A model generated the notes under the pieces. The model did not search any database, was not told the DNA's origin, and saw only the letters and a program-made list of their open reading frames with translations. From JABMOV01 sp964654545 (GTDB lineage: Bacteria > Fidelibacterota > Marinisomatia > Marinisomatales > JABMOV01): a stretch of 38,287 nucleotides of DNA. The position numbers were made by a program, and so were the translations under genes. The stretch lies in contig CAZZIU010000020.1 in assembly GCA_964654545.1 (NCBI GenBank), positions 1 to 38,287 on the forward strand, read 5' to 3'. Shown in pieces: positions 7,820-16,475 of this stretch. How positions within the stretch are numbered: position 1 is the stretch's first letter; each line of letters starts with the position of its first letter.

Positions 7820-8278
7820 ATGAAAATATCCAACAGACAAATTGTGAAATCAGCAACCATTGATTTGCCGGTTGCTGAAGTATGGAAAAAATGGACAACC
7901 CACGATGGTCTACTATCTTTTTTTGGCGAGGATAATCGGATTGAGCTTACACCGGGTGGTGCATTTGAAATATATTTTTTAATGGACAATCCACAGGGGT
8001 TGCGAGGATCGGAAGGATGCAAAATCCTATCTTTTCTTCCGCAAAAAATGCTCTCATTTACATGGAATGCACCACCGGATTTTCCCGAAATCAGACAATC
8101 TGATTACCATACCTGGGTAGTGGTGCTGTTTCATTCCCTGGATGGGTTTCAAACAAAAGTAACGTTAACACATCTGGGTTGGCCCGATGACATCAGATGG
8201 CATCCGGTTTACGATTATTTTGAGCGTGCCTGGGGGGTGGTGTTGGATTGGTTAAAAAACGGTCGACCGGACCAATAA
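7820..8278 (+). CDS. SRPBCC / AHSA1 (START-like) domain protein
   Basis: The 152-residue protein shows the AHSA1 pattern: an N-terminal strand with VEVW-like IDLPVAEVWKKWTT, a central ELTPGGAFEIYF hairpin, KMLSFTWNAP, and the C-terminal helix with WGVVLDWLKNG. The helix-grip fold forms a hydrophobic cavity for small ligands, and in the Aha1-related branch the ligand is usually unknown. It is co-directional with and only two bases from the methyltransferase gene, which suggests a joint role, but no pathway is evident. Confidence 0.88.
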   Translation: MKISNRQIVKSATIDLPVAEVWKKWTTHDGLLSFFGEDNRIELTPGGAFEIYFLMDNPQGLRGSEGCKILSFLPQKMLSFTWNAPPDFPEIRQSDYHTWVVVLFHSLDGFQTKVTLTHLGWPDDIRWHPVYDYFERAWGVVLDWLKNGRPDQ

Positions 8279-8293
8279 AGTTAGGAGTGAGTA

Positions 8294-8629
8294 ATGGCCA
8301 GTGATCAGGATTTTGTGGACTTTGTTTTGGAACAGATCCAAGGTGCCGGCCATATCGTGGCGAAAAAGATGTTTGGTGAATATGGTGTGTATTCCGATGG
8401 AAAAATTTTTGCGTTGGTATGCAATAATACATTATACATCAAACCCACCGAAAGGGGACGCGCCTACATGGGAACCCCAAAAGAAGCTCCGCCCTATCCG
8501 GGAGCAAAGAACTATTTTCTCATTGAAGATAACATTGAAAACAGTGAATGGTTGAGCGAACTCGTTCGTCTATCCGCGAAAGAATTACCAGAGCCAAAAC
8601 CAAAGAAACGGAAAAAAAGGAAGAAATAA
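8294..8629 (+). CDS. TfoX/Sxy N-terminal domain protein
   Basis: The 111-residue protein is a single TfoX N-terminal domain: AKKMFGEYGVYSDGKIFALVCNNTLYIKP (residues 24-52) is the family core. The C-terminus is strongly basic (KPKKRKKRKK). TfoX in gamma-proteobacteria regulates competence, but stand-alone N-domains elsewhere have no proven role. The TfoX C-terminal domain is missing, as is common for this short class. A good ribosome binding site (TAGGAG) precedes ATG 8294. It is third in the methyltransferase-SRPBCC group. Confidence 0.9.
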   Translation: MASDQDFVDFVLEQIQGAGHIVAKKMFGEYGVYSDGKIFALVCNNTLYIKPTERGRAYMGTPKEAPPYPGAKNYFLIEDNIENSEWLSELVRLSAKELPEPKPKKRKKRKK

Positions 8630-8656
8630 CGTTCCTTCAGGTTGCCGATGGGGGGA

Positions 8657-9517
8657 TTATCCTAACGCTTCCTTGAAAAATTTCTTCACTTTTCTGGCAA
8701 AATCAGGGTGCTCATGGCAGTCTGAATGGCCATAATCCTCTACACTCCAGGTCTGTAGCCTTTCAGGATTGGATGCTTTTTCCAGTATTTTCATTTCACT
8801 GAAAGGAATGGTTCTGTCCTTGGTCCCATGGATGAGAAAAACATTACCTTTTATTTTGCCCATATTGTTCACTGGTGCCACATCCTTTATTCTAATTTTG
8901 GATGCAAGTTCAAAATAGCGCACCACCAGCCAGGGAATTGGCTGGGGAAAATGACGACGCTTAAATTCACCCTGGATTAAATCTTCCGGATCGGAAAAAG
9001 CGCCAACCGTGGCCACTGCTTTAACATTATCGTGAAGTGCTGAAGCATACAAAGAACCGGAACCACCGATGGATAAACCGATCAATCCAAGATTTTGCGA
9101 TTGTACAGTTGGTTTTTGGTCCAACCATTGAATCACCGATCCAATATCTTCCGCAAATTTGATCATGGACGAAAAATCATCAGGGTCACTGGACCCGTGA
9201 TGCCGGGCATCAAAAGCCATCAGGTGATAGTTTGAATCCTTGAATATCTCCAGATAAGGGAGTGATCGATCTGCATTGCGTCCCCATCCATGCACAATAA
9301 TAATGACCGGTCTGGTACCCACACCTTCCTTTTCCATCCACCATCCGTAGAGTTGCTTCTTGTTTTTAGTTGGTATCATGACTTCTTCATATTGAATTCC
9401 CAACTCTGAAGGACTGGTGGTATGGGGCATAACCTTGTTCTGGAAAAAATGCTTTCCAGCCAGGAAGGGGAACAGCAATACAATCACGATGGCTGCAGAT
9501 AGTATCCAGGTAAGCAT
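8657..9517 (-). CDS. membrane-anchored alpha/beta hydrolase
   Basis: The 286-residue protein begins with a hydrophobic N-terminal segment (LSAAIVIVLLFPFLAGK), so it is probably anchored in the inner membrane with the catalytic part on one side. The alpha/beta hydrolase hallmarks are all present: oxyanion segment VHGWGRNADRS, nucleophile elbow GLSIGG with Ser149, Asp234 in GTKDRT and His264 in YGHSD. The family includes esterases and acyl-peptide-hydrolase-like serine hydrolases. It starts one base after the RND pump stop and is the last gene of the efflux operon, so it may act on the same exported compounds, but this is only inference from position. Confidence 0.87.
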   Translation of the reverse strand: MLTWILSAAIVIVLLFPFLAGKHFFQNKVMPHTTSPSELGIQYEEVMIPTKNKKQLYGWWMEKEGVGTRPVIIIVHGWGRNADRSLPYLEIFKDSNYHLMAFDARHHGSSDPDDFSSMIKFAEDIGSVIQWLDQKPTVQSQNLGLIGLSIGGSGSLYASALHDNVKAVATVGAFSDPEDLIQGEFKRRHFPQPIPWLVVRYFELASKIRIKDVAPVNNMGKIKGNVFLIHGTKDRTIPFSEMKILEKASNPERLQTWSVEDYGHSDCHEHPDFARKVKKFFKEALG

Positions 9518-9518
9518 A

Positions 9519-12500
9519 TTACTGTATTTTTAATGGATCAAAATCGGTTGGACGGCCAATAATGGCATCATCAATTTTCCCTTTTCGGATGGCCCGTTTC
9601 AGTAAAAATTGCTCCATTCCCGTATAAACAGTGGGAATGAGAAATAGTGTCAACATGCCGGATACAATCAAGCCACCAATAACGGCTCGTGCCATGGGTG
9701 ACCAAATTTCCGCTCCCGATCCCAATTCTATGGCCAGGGGTAACATTGAAAGAATGGTCGTAAGGGCCGTCATGAGAATGGGACGCATTCGGCGGCGACC
9801 ACCAGTCATGACAGCTACATAGAGGTCTTTCCCATGTTTTTCCCGTTGCTGGTTGATATAGTCCACCAGGACAATTCCATTATTCACCACAATTCCCACC
9901 AGCAAGACCGCTCCAATAAGGGCTGTCACACTTAAATTGGTTCCGGTGATAACCAGACCCCAAACAACGCCAATGAGAGCCAGTGGTACAGTGAACAGAA
10001 TAATGAATGGGTCTAACAATGATTCAAACTGGGATGCCATGACCATGTAAACCAAAAAGATGGCAGCAATAATGGCCAATCCCAGGTACATGAAGGATTC
10101 CATCTGATCTTCTGCAGTTCCTCCTATTTCCCAACGGAAATCAGGGGGAAAAGAAATAGCTTCTACGCCCTCTAAAATATCTTTGGTGACGGACTGCAAA
10201 TCGCGACCTGAGACGGTACAGGAAACAGTAACCAGTCGATCCTGATCTTCCCGCATGATGGTGGTTGCACCATCACCTGAAATAATTTTTGCCAGATTTC
10301 CCAATGGAATTTGCGCTCCAAGAGGGGTTGCGATATACACATTTTCCAAATCAGCATAGGAATCCCTGTATTCCCGATCCAGCTGAATAAACACGTCGTA
10401 TTCATCGCCACCTTCGCGGTATTTTGTTACCACCGATCCTTTTACGCCGGACTCAATAGTGGAAGCAACCTGGGCCACAGATAATCCCATGGCCGATATG
10501 CGGTCACGATCCAGATAAATCTGATATTCCGGTCTTGGCGCGCTGTAACTGGTGAGCACATCCACAACCCCTTCCGTGGATTTCATCACCGCCTCGATCT
10601 GGGCACCCAGGGATTGTGCTACGGTACGGTCATAGCCAAATATTTTGAGCTGAATATCGCCCTGACCGGACATCCCGGGAGGGCCGCCGCCTTCATCGAA
10701 GGTGATCTTGACTCCGGGGACGGATTCGAATTTTTTTCTGAGAATATCCTGAATTTCAAATTGACTCCGCTCCCGCTCGCTCACATCCGGGAGGGTAACC
10801 ATCATACGACCCTTGTTTGAACCGTTGGCACCAAAGAAAGCACCAAACCCCTCCGCTGTTCCAAAGCTGGAATATACATTGGTGGCTTCCGGTACATTAT
10901 CCCGAATAATTTTTTCAATTTGAAGAAAAGTCTGATCGGTTGCTGACAAGGATGTTCCACTGGCTCGTTCTATGTTGAAGCCAAAAAAGGATTGATCGGA
11001 TTTACCCAGGAAATCACCACCAATCACCTTGAACATGGACATGGAGATGACAAACAGCACTGCCACGGATATCAAAAAGATCTTTTTGTGTTGAAGAACT
11101 CGATCCAGTGTTTTCATATAGGCTTCTTCCAATTTCACAAGAAATCTTCCAATCGGCCCTTCCTTATCAGGTTTTTTAAACCCGGAACGTCTCCCCAACC
11201 AGCGGGAGGCCAAGAGCGGTATTAGCGTGAGCGCAACGATCAGTGATGTTGTTAATGAAAAAACAATGGTCACCGCCATATCGTTGAACATGATTCCAGC
11301 AATGCCAGGTACAAACAATATGGGGACGAATACGGCCAGGGTTGTGAGTGTGGAGGCAATAATGGCCGTGGACACTTCCGATGTGCCCTCATCCGCTGCC
11401 TGACGAATAGTAATACCCGACTCGTGGCGACGAAAGATATTTTCCAGTACCACAATGGCATTATCCACCAGCATCCCTATCGCCAGTGCCAGGCCTGCCA
11501 TGGATATGATATTCAATGTTAATCCACCCATGTCCATAACAAAGAAGGTTAATATCACTGACACTGGTATTGAAATCGCCACAATAAGTGAACTTTTAAC
11601 ATTTCGCAGGAAAAACAAGAGTACCAGAAATGCCATGAAAAAGGCCTGAAATGCAGTGTTCTTCAGGTTATTGATCGATGCCAGGATAAAGGTGGAAAAG
11701 TCAACGATCGTTTCAAATACAATACCCTGGCCCACCTTATCCACAATTTTTGGTAATTCTTTTTTCACCGCTCGGGCTGTTTGAACCGTGTTGGCATCGG
11801 TTTGCTTTTGAATCAACAGCAGCAAGGATGCTTTTTCATTGTTACGAATGATTTGGCGTTGCTCCTTAAAGCCATCCACCACACGGGCTACATTTTTCAA
11901 ATATATCGGTATGCCGTTTTTATTGCCAATAACCGAATTCTTTATTTGGTCGACACTGGAATACTCTCCCACCGTTCGCACGGAAAATTCTTGTTGGGCT
12001 TCGTCCACCATCCCTGCCGGGATCTGTAAATTCCCCATGCGCAATACCTGGATAATTCCGTTGATGGACAGTCCTTGCGCCGCCAATTCATGGGGATTGA
12101 CCAAAATACGGATTTGCCGTTCCAGGCCACCCTGTACTCCCACACTGGCCACACCGTTCACCCGTTCAATTCGTGGCTGGACTTGCTCTTCCACCAACCG
12201 GCGTAATTGGGCAATACCAAGTTCTGATGAACTGACAGCAATATACTGGATGGGCTGCATGGAGGGATCAAAGGCAAATGCAATCGGTTCACCGGCATCA
12301 CTGGGGAGAAAATCCTGCACCAGATCAATCATTTTACGTACGTCAATTTCTGCCTGATCCATATCCGTGCCCCAGTCAAATTCCAACGTGACGATGGATG
12401 TACCTGCCGACGATTGCGATGCAACATGTTTTACATTTTCAACGGAGACGACTGATTTCTCCAGAGGGCGGGTAAGTGAATTTTCAATATCCTCCGGACC

Positions 12501-12662
12501 GACGCCCTCGTATTGCGTGATCACCCCAATGATGGGAAAAGTAATATTCGGGTACAGGTCAAGCTTGAGGCTGGATAGCCCGAAAAGACCGAAACCCACC
12601 GCTATTAGATATACCATGGTAAATGTGATACCGCGGCGGATCGCTAATTTTGATAATATCAT
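9519..12662 (-). CDS. RND efflux pump inner-membrane permease
   Basis: The 1047-residue protein has the full RND layout: TM1 near residue 15, a large periplasmic loop, TM2-6 at about 330-480, TM7 near 530, a second large loop and TM8-12 at about 840-1010. Typical strings are PLEKSVVSVENVKHVAS, GMLVDNAIVVLENIFRRHESG and VGIVVNNGIVLVDYINQQREKHG. In the proton-relay region the second Asp of AcrB (VDD) is Asn here (VDN), and the TM10 Lys position is Asn (VNN), as in SwrC-like members, so this is the SwrC/MdtC-like branch. Together with the adaptor and TolC genes it forms a drug, lipid or metabolite export system of unknown substrate. Confidence 0.95.
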   Translation of the reverse strand: MILSKLAIRRGITFTMVYLIAVGFGLFGLSSLKLDLYPNITFPIIGVITQYEGVGPEDIENSLTRPLEKSVVSVENVKHVASQSSAGTSIVTLEFDWGTDMDQAEIDVRKMIDLVQDFLPSDAGEPIAFAFDPSMQPIQYIAVSSSELGIAQLRRLVEEQVQPRIERVNGVASVGVQGGLERQIRILVNPHELAAQGLSINGIIQVLRMGNLQIPAGMVDEAQQEFSVRTVGEYSSVDQIKNSVIGNKNGIPIYLKNVARVVDGFKEQRQIIRNNEKASLLLLIQKQTDANTVQTARAVKKELPKIVDKVGQGIVFETIVDFSTFILASINNLKNTAFQAFFMAFLVLLFFLRNVKSSLIVAISIPVSVILTFFVMDMGGLTLNIISMAGLALAIGMLVDNAIVVLENIFRRHESGITIRQAADEGTSEVSTAIIASTLTTLAVFVPILFVPGIAGIMFNDMAVTIVFSLTTSLIVALTLIPLLASRWLGRRSGFKKPDKEGPIGRFLVKLEEAYMKTLDRVLQHKKIFLISVAVLFVISMSMFKVIGGDFLGKSDQSFFGFNIERASGTSLSATDQTFLQIEKIIRDNVPEATNVYSSFGTAEGFGAFFGANGSNKGRMMVTLPDVSERERSQFEIQDILRKKFESVPGVKITFDEGGGPPGMSGQGDIQLKIFGYDRTVAQSLGAQIEAVMKSTEGVVDVLTSYSAPRPEYQIYLDRDRISAMGLSVAQVASTIESGVKGSVVTKYREGGDEYDVFIQLDREYRDSYADLENVYIATPLGAQIPLGNLAKIISGDGATTIMREDQDRLVTVSCTVSGRDLQSVTKDILEGVEAISFPPDFRWEIGGTAEDQMESFMYLGLAIIAAIFLVYMVMASQFESLLDPFIILFTVPLALIGVVWGLVITGTNLSVTALIGAVLLVGIVVNNGIVLVDYINQQREKHGKDLYVAVMTGGRRRMRPILMTALTTILSMLPLAIELGSGAEIWSPMARAVIGGLIVSGMLTLFLIPTVYTGMEQFLLKRAIRKGKIDDAIIGRPTDFDPLKIQ

Positions 12663-12680
12663 GGTTTCCTACTTTCCCCT

Positions 12681-13808
12681 TTAATTTTCCACCTGGTTCA
12701 CAATTTTCAGTGAATCATTCGGTTCTAAATTGTGCTGACCAATCGTCACAATGAGTTCACCATCTTTTACACCATCGATTATTTCCACCAGGTTATCGGC
12801 AATAATACCTGTTTGTACCTGACGAAATTGTGCACGGCTATTGTTGGCAATATAGACATAGCGATCCACAACCACCCTGGCGGTAGACAACTGGCCATTA
12901 TCGTAGGCCAATTTTGTTTTTTCCAAAATGCTTGCCTTACCAATAACAATGGAATTGTTGTGCTCATTTAGAACGACCTCTACTTTTGAAAACATGCCCG
13001 GTCGTAAAAGGTGGTTGTCGTTTGGAATTCGTATCTCAGCATCAGCCGTTCTGGTAAGGGGATTGAGTGATGGATTCACACGGGTAACAACACCGGTAAA
13101 TATGGTTTCAGGATGGGCTGTGACCTTCAAAAAGGCCGGTTGTCCAAGTTTAATATCCGGTAATTGGCGTTCAATCACATTGATGATCACCCTCACCGTA
13201 TCCATATTTGCGATTTCAAACAGGGGAATTTGCGGACTTGCCAGGTCGCCTTCATTAAGCGTCCGGGAAACAAGAATACCTGTGACAGGTGCTTTAATCC
13301 GGGTTTCCTGTAACTGGCTTTTTGCTGATGAATAGGCCGCCTCCAATTGTTTAACCGATGATCTGGCACCGTCCAATTGGGCCGTCATACCATCCATTTG
13401 GGATTGACTTATGGCTTTTTCATTGTACAGTTTTTTTAACCGATCGTATTCTCCAGAAATATTCTGCAACTGGGCACGTGCAGATTCCAGGCCCGCCTCT
13501 GCCTGATCAACCGCTTGGCGAATTTTTTCCGTATCGATTTCCAGCAGCAGGTCACCCTTGGTTACTTCATCTCCAATATCATGATGAAGTTTTGTTATGC
13601 GATTGGGTACGGTGGAATACACTTTTACCGATTGGTCTGCCAGAATATCACCAAAAAAGGTGGCTGTTTCACGAATCGTTTGCCGTTCCACCGGCAATAC
13701 ATTGACCGGAACGATTTTTATTTCTTCTACGATATCATTAGTATTTTTTTTACCACAGGCTGCCAAAAGGAGCAGCCCTGCCATAATGAGCATGCTGTGT
13801 TTTTTCAT
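12681..13808 (-). CDS. RND efflux periplasmic adaptor (MFP), lipoprotein
   Basis: The 375-residue protein has a lipoprotein signal (MKKHSMLIMAG...LLAAC, lipidated Cys18). It then shows the membrane-fusion layout: beta-barrel strand, lipoyl half (GDEVTKGDLLLEIDTEKIRQAV), a coiled-coil hairpin (about residues 95-165, QAEAGLESARAQLQ ... QLEAAYSSAKSQLQ), the second lipoyl half (IKAPVTGILVSRTLNEGDL), and the C-terminal beta-barrel and membrane-proximal domain. It links the RND permease to TolC across the periplasm. It begins eight bases after the tolC stop and ends 18 bases before the RND start. Confidence 0.95.
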   Translation of the reverse strand: MKKHSMLIMAGLLLLAACGKKNTNDIVEEIKIVPVNVLPVERQTIRETATFFGDILADQSVKVYSTVPNRITKLHHDIGDEVTKGDLLLEIDTEKIRQAVDQAEAGLESARAQLQNISGEYDRLKKLYNEKAISQSQMDGMTAQLDGARSSVKQLEAAYSSAKSQLQETRIKAPVTGILVSRTLNEGDLASPQIPLFEIANMDTVRVIINVIERQLPDIKLGQPAFLKVTAHPETIFTGVVTRVNPSLNPLTRTADAEIRIPNDNHLLRPGMFSKVEVVLNEHNNSIVIGKASILEKTKLAYDNGQLSTARVVVDRYVYIANNSRAQFRQVQTGIIADNLVEIIDGVKDGELIVTIGQHNLEPNDSLKIVNQVEN

Positions 13809-13816
13809 AACGTGAC

Positions 13817-15151
13817 CTATAATTGGTTTAATGCTTTTTCCAATCCCGCCAGAGCGAGATTGTATTCCAAGAGTGATTGCTGGTATGTCATTTTCGCCTG
13901 ACTCAAAGCCAGTTCAGAATTCATGACGTCCAGTTGGGTGCTGGCACCTTCCTGATAGCGCAGGGATGCCAGTCGAAAGGCTTCGGTGGCCTGTTCAACT
14001 AATTTTGTCTGGGCCGTCACCTTTTCTTCCGCTTCCTGCATGGTGAAATACGCACCCTCAACTTCCATTCGGATACCCCGCAGTAATGCTTCTTGCTGGT
14101 CATCCACTTCCCCCAATCCTATTTTCGCTTTCTGTACGTTAGCCCGAGTCTGAAAACCATTAAATATGGGAAAACTGAAAGCCAGAGAAGTATTGAATGA
14201 TTTTATAAAATCATTGTTATCAAAATTAAAGTCGTTCCTTTGTCCCTGATACTGATAGGCCGTTTGCATCATAATACTTGGTAAACGACTGCTACGGGCA
14301 ATTTGCAATTGCTTTTGCGCCATGGATTTCTTAAACGAAAGTGATTGCACTTCCGGTCGCCTATCCAAGGCCTGTTGATACACTTCTTCAAGGGATTGGT
14401 GCAGCAAGGCGCTTGGCGCGTACATTAATTTTTCACTGGTTTCCAGGATGGTACTCTGGTCCACACCGATGACCATTCTTAATCGCGATTCGGCCAGGCG
14501 GGCACTGTTTTTTGCCGATATGACCTGCGGTTGGATGGTCGCTACCTGTACTTCTGCCCGAAGCACATCAAAATCCGACGCTTTCCCTGCATTGAGAAAT
14601 TCCTGAACCTGTTTCAAATTTTCTTCAGCTGTTGCCAGTGTGGACTGCATAACATCCACCACCGAATTGGCGAAAAGCAACCCGTAATAGGCGCCCGTTG
14701 CATCCAGTAAAACGGCGGTTCGGGTTGATTCTTGCTGGTTCTCAACCAGAGATCTACCCAGTTTGCTGATTTGGTATCCATCCCAGGCAGCCCCTCCCAA
14801 AAACAGAGGTTGGGTTAAGGTGAGACCCGATTGGACGGCATTTTCCGATCCTACTGTTATGTAGTTGCCGGCAAAATAAAATTTGGCTAATTCCCATGAC
14901 TTCTGGTAATTGGCATACCCACTGAGTGACGGCAGCAGATTGCCACGGGCATTTACCACATCCTGCTCCGACTTTTGAACGGCTTTTTCTGCCAGTTTTA
15001 CCTGTGAATTATTTTCCAGTGCCAAGTCTCTTACCTTGTCCAGATCCAGGACAATTCTTTCCTGGGCATTTAGCGTGACCAATCCCAGGATTAATCCCGT
15101 AACCAGGTATTTCCCCCCGCGCTGGAACTTTTTCATATCATGTTTAATCAT
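13817..15151 (-). CDS. TolC-family outer-membrane efflux protein
   Basis: The protein has a signal peptide (KKFQRGGKYLVTGLILGLVTLNAQ) and the two duplicated outer-membrane-efflux repeats: RDLALENNSQVKLAEKAVQKSEQDVVNARGNLLPSLSGYANY in the first half and RRPEVQSLSFKKSMAQKQLQIARSSRLPSI in the second. I chose ATG 15151 (444 residues) over the longer 454-residue frame from 15181 because AAAGGGG lies eight bases upstream and the start overlaps the tetR stop (ATGATTAA), a coupling-type overlap. ATG 15136 is a third option. It supplies the outer-membrane channel for the pump downstream. Confidence 0.93.
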   Translation of the reverse strand: MIKHDMKKFQRGGKYLVTGLILGLVTLNAQERIVLDLDKVRDLALENNSQVKLAEKAVQKSEQDVVNARGNLLPSLSGYANYQKSWELAKFYFAGNYITVGSENAVQSGLTLTQPLFLGGAAWDGYQISKLGRSLVENQQESTRTAVLLDATGAYYGLLFANSVVDVMQSTLATAEENLKQVQEFLNAGKASDFDVLRAEVQVATIQPQVISAKNSARLAESRLRMVIGVDQSTILETSEKLMYAPSALLHQSLEEVYQQALDRRPEVQSLSFKKSMAQKQLQIARSSRLPSIMMQTAYQYQGQRNDFNFDNNDFIKSFNTSLAFSFPIFNGFQTRANVQKAKIGLGEVDDQQEALLRGIRMEVEGAYFTMQEAEEKVTAQTKLVEQATEAFRLASLRYQEGASTQLDVMNSELALSQAKMTYQQSLLEYNLALAGLEKALNQL

Positions 15152-15752
15152 GCACAATACCCCTTTGAATAATTGTGGCAATCTCCGTTTTCAAGGTGTC
15201 TAATGAGATTGACCCGTTTGAAATCATCCATTCCATCATGGCGGCGGTGGTCGCTCCGGTCATTGTTAGCGCTATTGTTTTGGGAGATATATTGGTGGAG
15301 TCAGTTATATGATGTTCAATGACATCCTCCAATTCGCAAATATATTTATTGCGCAGCGCCATAATTCTGGATCGCAGTTCCCGATGGGATTGGGATTTCA
15401 CTTTTGTCTGCTCGGCATGCGTCAGCCGGAATAAATAATGTTGCCGTTTGGTTTCATCAATCATGACCGCAATGCCAACCGATACCAATTCTTCCAGAGA
15501 CGTGGTTTCGGATAGTTTTGATGTCACTTTTTGGATGAGTTCCTCAAATTTTTCGTGGATCAATGTGAAAAATAAATCTTCTTTATTTTTAAAATATAAA
15601 TAAATCGTACCCTTGCTGATTTCCACTTCTTCCGCAATGGCATCCAGCGATGTATTCATAAATCCTTCACGGGCAAACAGCCTTTCTGCGGCATGCAGAA
15701 TGGTTCTTCTACGGTGCTCTTTTTCCCGTGCTTTTCGTTCTGAAATTGACAT
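15144..15752 (-). CDS. TetR/AcrR-family transcriptional regulator
   Basis: The 202-residue protein has the TetR N-terminal helix-turn-helix at about residues 18-62 (ILHAAERLFAREGFMNTSLDAIAEEVEISKGTIYLYFKNKEDLF). The ligand domain that follows is variable. As first gene of the efflux operon it most likely represses tetR-tolC-adaptor-RND-hydrolase and is released by a pump substrate. A near-ideal palindromic operator lies 30 bases upstream of its start (listed separately), which supports autoregulation. GGAG sits before ATG 15752. Its stop overlaps the preferred tolC start. Confidence 0.93.
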   Translation of the reverse strand: MSISERKAREKEHRRRTILHAAERLFAREGFMNTSLDAIAEEVEISKGTIYLYFKNKEDLFFTLIHEKFEELIQKVTSKLSETTSLEELVSVGIAVMIDETKRQHYLFRLTHAEQTKVKSQSHRELRSRIMALRNKYICELEDVIEHHITDSTNISPKTIALTMTGATTAAMMEWMISNGSISLDTLKTEIATIIQRGIVHD

Positions 15753-15776
15753 ATTATCTCCAAATAACTATTCAGT

Positions 15777-15805
15777 AAATTACTGACTGGTCAGTCATTG
15801 TGCAA
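15777..15805 (-). promoter_or_regulatory. promoter with TetR-type operator of the efflux operon
   Basis: ACTGAC-TG-GTCAGT at 15782-15795 is a perfect 6+6 inverted repeat, of the CTGAC/GTCAG type common for TetR-family operators. On the minus strand TTGCAC (15805-15800) and TAATTT (15782-15777) could be the -35 and -10 with a 17-base spacer, so a bound dimer would cover the promoter. The start codon of tetR is 25 bases further on. The operator is well supported; the exact promoter hexamers are a guess. Confidence 0.7.
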
Positions 15806-15884
15806 GTTTTATTCACATTCCATGGTGGTGCTGCCGGTGGTAATTTCCTTGTGAAAATTTTCAGTAAAGGAATGTGTATTACTT

Positions 15885-16391
15885 GTGGAAATAAACAATC
15901 CCAATAGATGTCCCGCTTGCGGCGTTGCCTATCCCGATGAAAGATTACCTGCTCCCGTACGCTTCCATGCATCGGGAGAATGCTATGGTCAATACCTGAA
16001 ACTCATTGCGTATACCTTGCAACAAGATCGACAATCATTCATTCACCAACTTGCCGTGGATACCTATGCTGCACAACATTCGGGATCAAAGATAAAACCT
16101 ATCGGACTTACGTATGCCCTGATTGGGTTATGTCTGGTTGTAGAACATCACTTTTCTGGTTTACAAGTACAAAAAGTGCATAAGGCTATCCCCCGCCAAG
16201 GGTGGGAATTGTTACCCTTTCCCGACCATAAATGGACCATGACCGTCTGTGATGTATTGGAAGCGAAACCAGGACAGGATCGAGATCAAAAAATAAAAGA
16301 ATGGGTTACTGCCGGTTGGAATGGGTGGGAACCTCACCATTTGTATATCAAAAGAATTGTGGCGGCCATGTTAGACTCCCAGAAAGGATAA
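15885..16391 (+). CDS. DUF5946 family protein
   Basis: The 168-residue protein starts with a CPACG zinc-ribbon-like pair and continues VRFHASGECYGQYLKLIAYTLQQD, then a helical region with HQLAVDTYAAQH, GLTYALIGLCLVVEHHFSG and a C-terminal WVTAGWNGWEPHH. This combination (Cys pair, HASGEC, DTYAAQH) fits DUF5946, whose function is unknown. The start is uncertain: GTG 15885 gives the full conserved part, and AAAGG at 15866-15870 is rather far. The gene is divergent from the efflux operon, and the TetR operator sits about 90 bases upstream, so it might be under the same repressor. Confidence 0.78.
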   Translation: MEINNPNRCPACGVAYPDERLPAPVRFHASGECYGQYLKLIAYTLQQDRQSFIHQLAVDTYAAQHSGSKIKPIGLTYALIGLCLVVEHHFSGLQVQKVHKAIPRQGWELLPFPDHKWTMTVCDVLEAKPGQDRDQKIKEWVTAGWNGWEPHHLYIKRIVAAMLDSQKG

Positions 16392-16440
16392 AAATTGCAC
16401 GTTCAGTTTTCGGTAGTGAAGATTTTTGAATACAATTAAG

Positions 16441-16448
16441 TTAGCGCA
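16441..16448 (+). promoter_or_regulatory. possible Ada box upstream of ada
   Basis: TTAGCGCA lies 27 bases upstream of the ada ATG and matches six of eight positions of the E. coli Ada box AAAGCGCA. Ada activates its own promoter from such a site after self-methylation. The match is short and the position close to the start, so this is a weak call. Confidence 0.3.
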
Positions 16449-16475
16449 ACTATCTAACCATATTGGAAAAAGACA

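Noticed and set aside
11839..12357. 172-residue ORF on + inside the RND pump gene
   Set aside because: It is antisense to a clearly conserved RND permease and has no recognisable similarity. A shadow frame.
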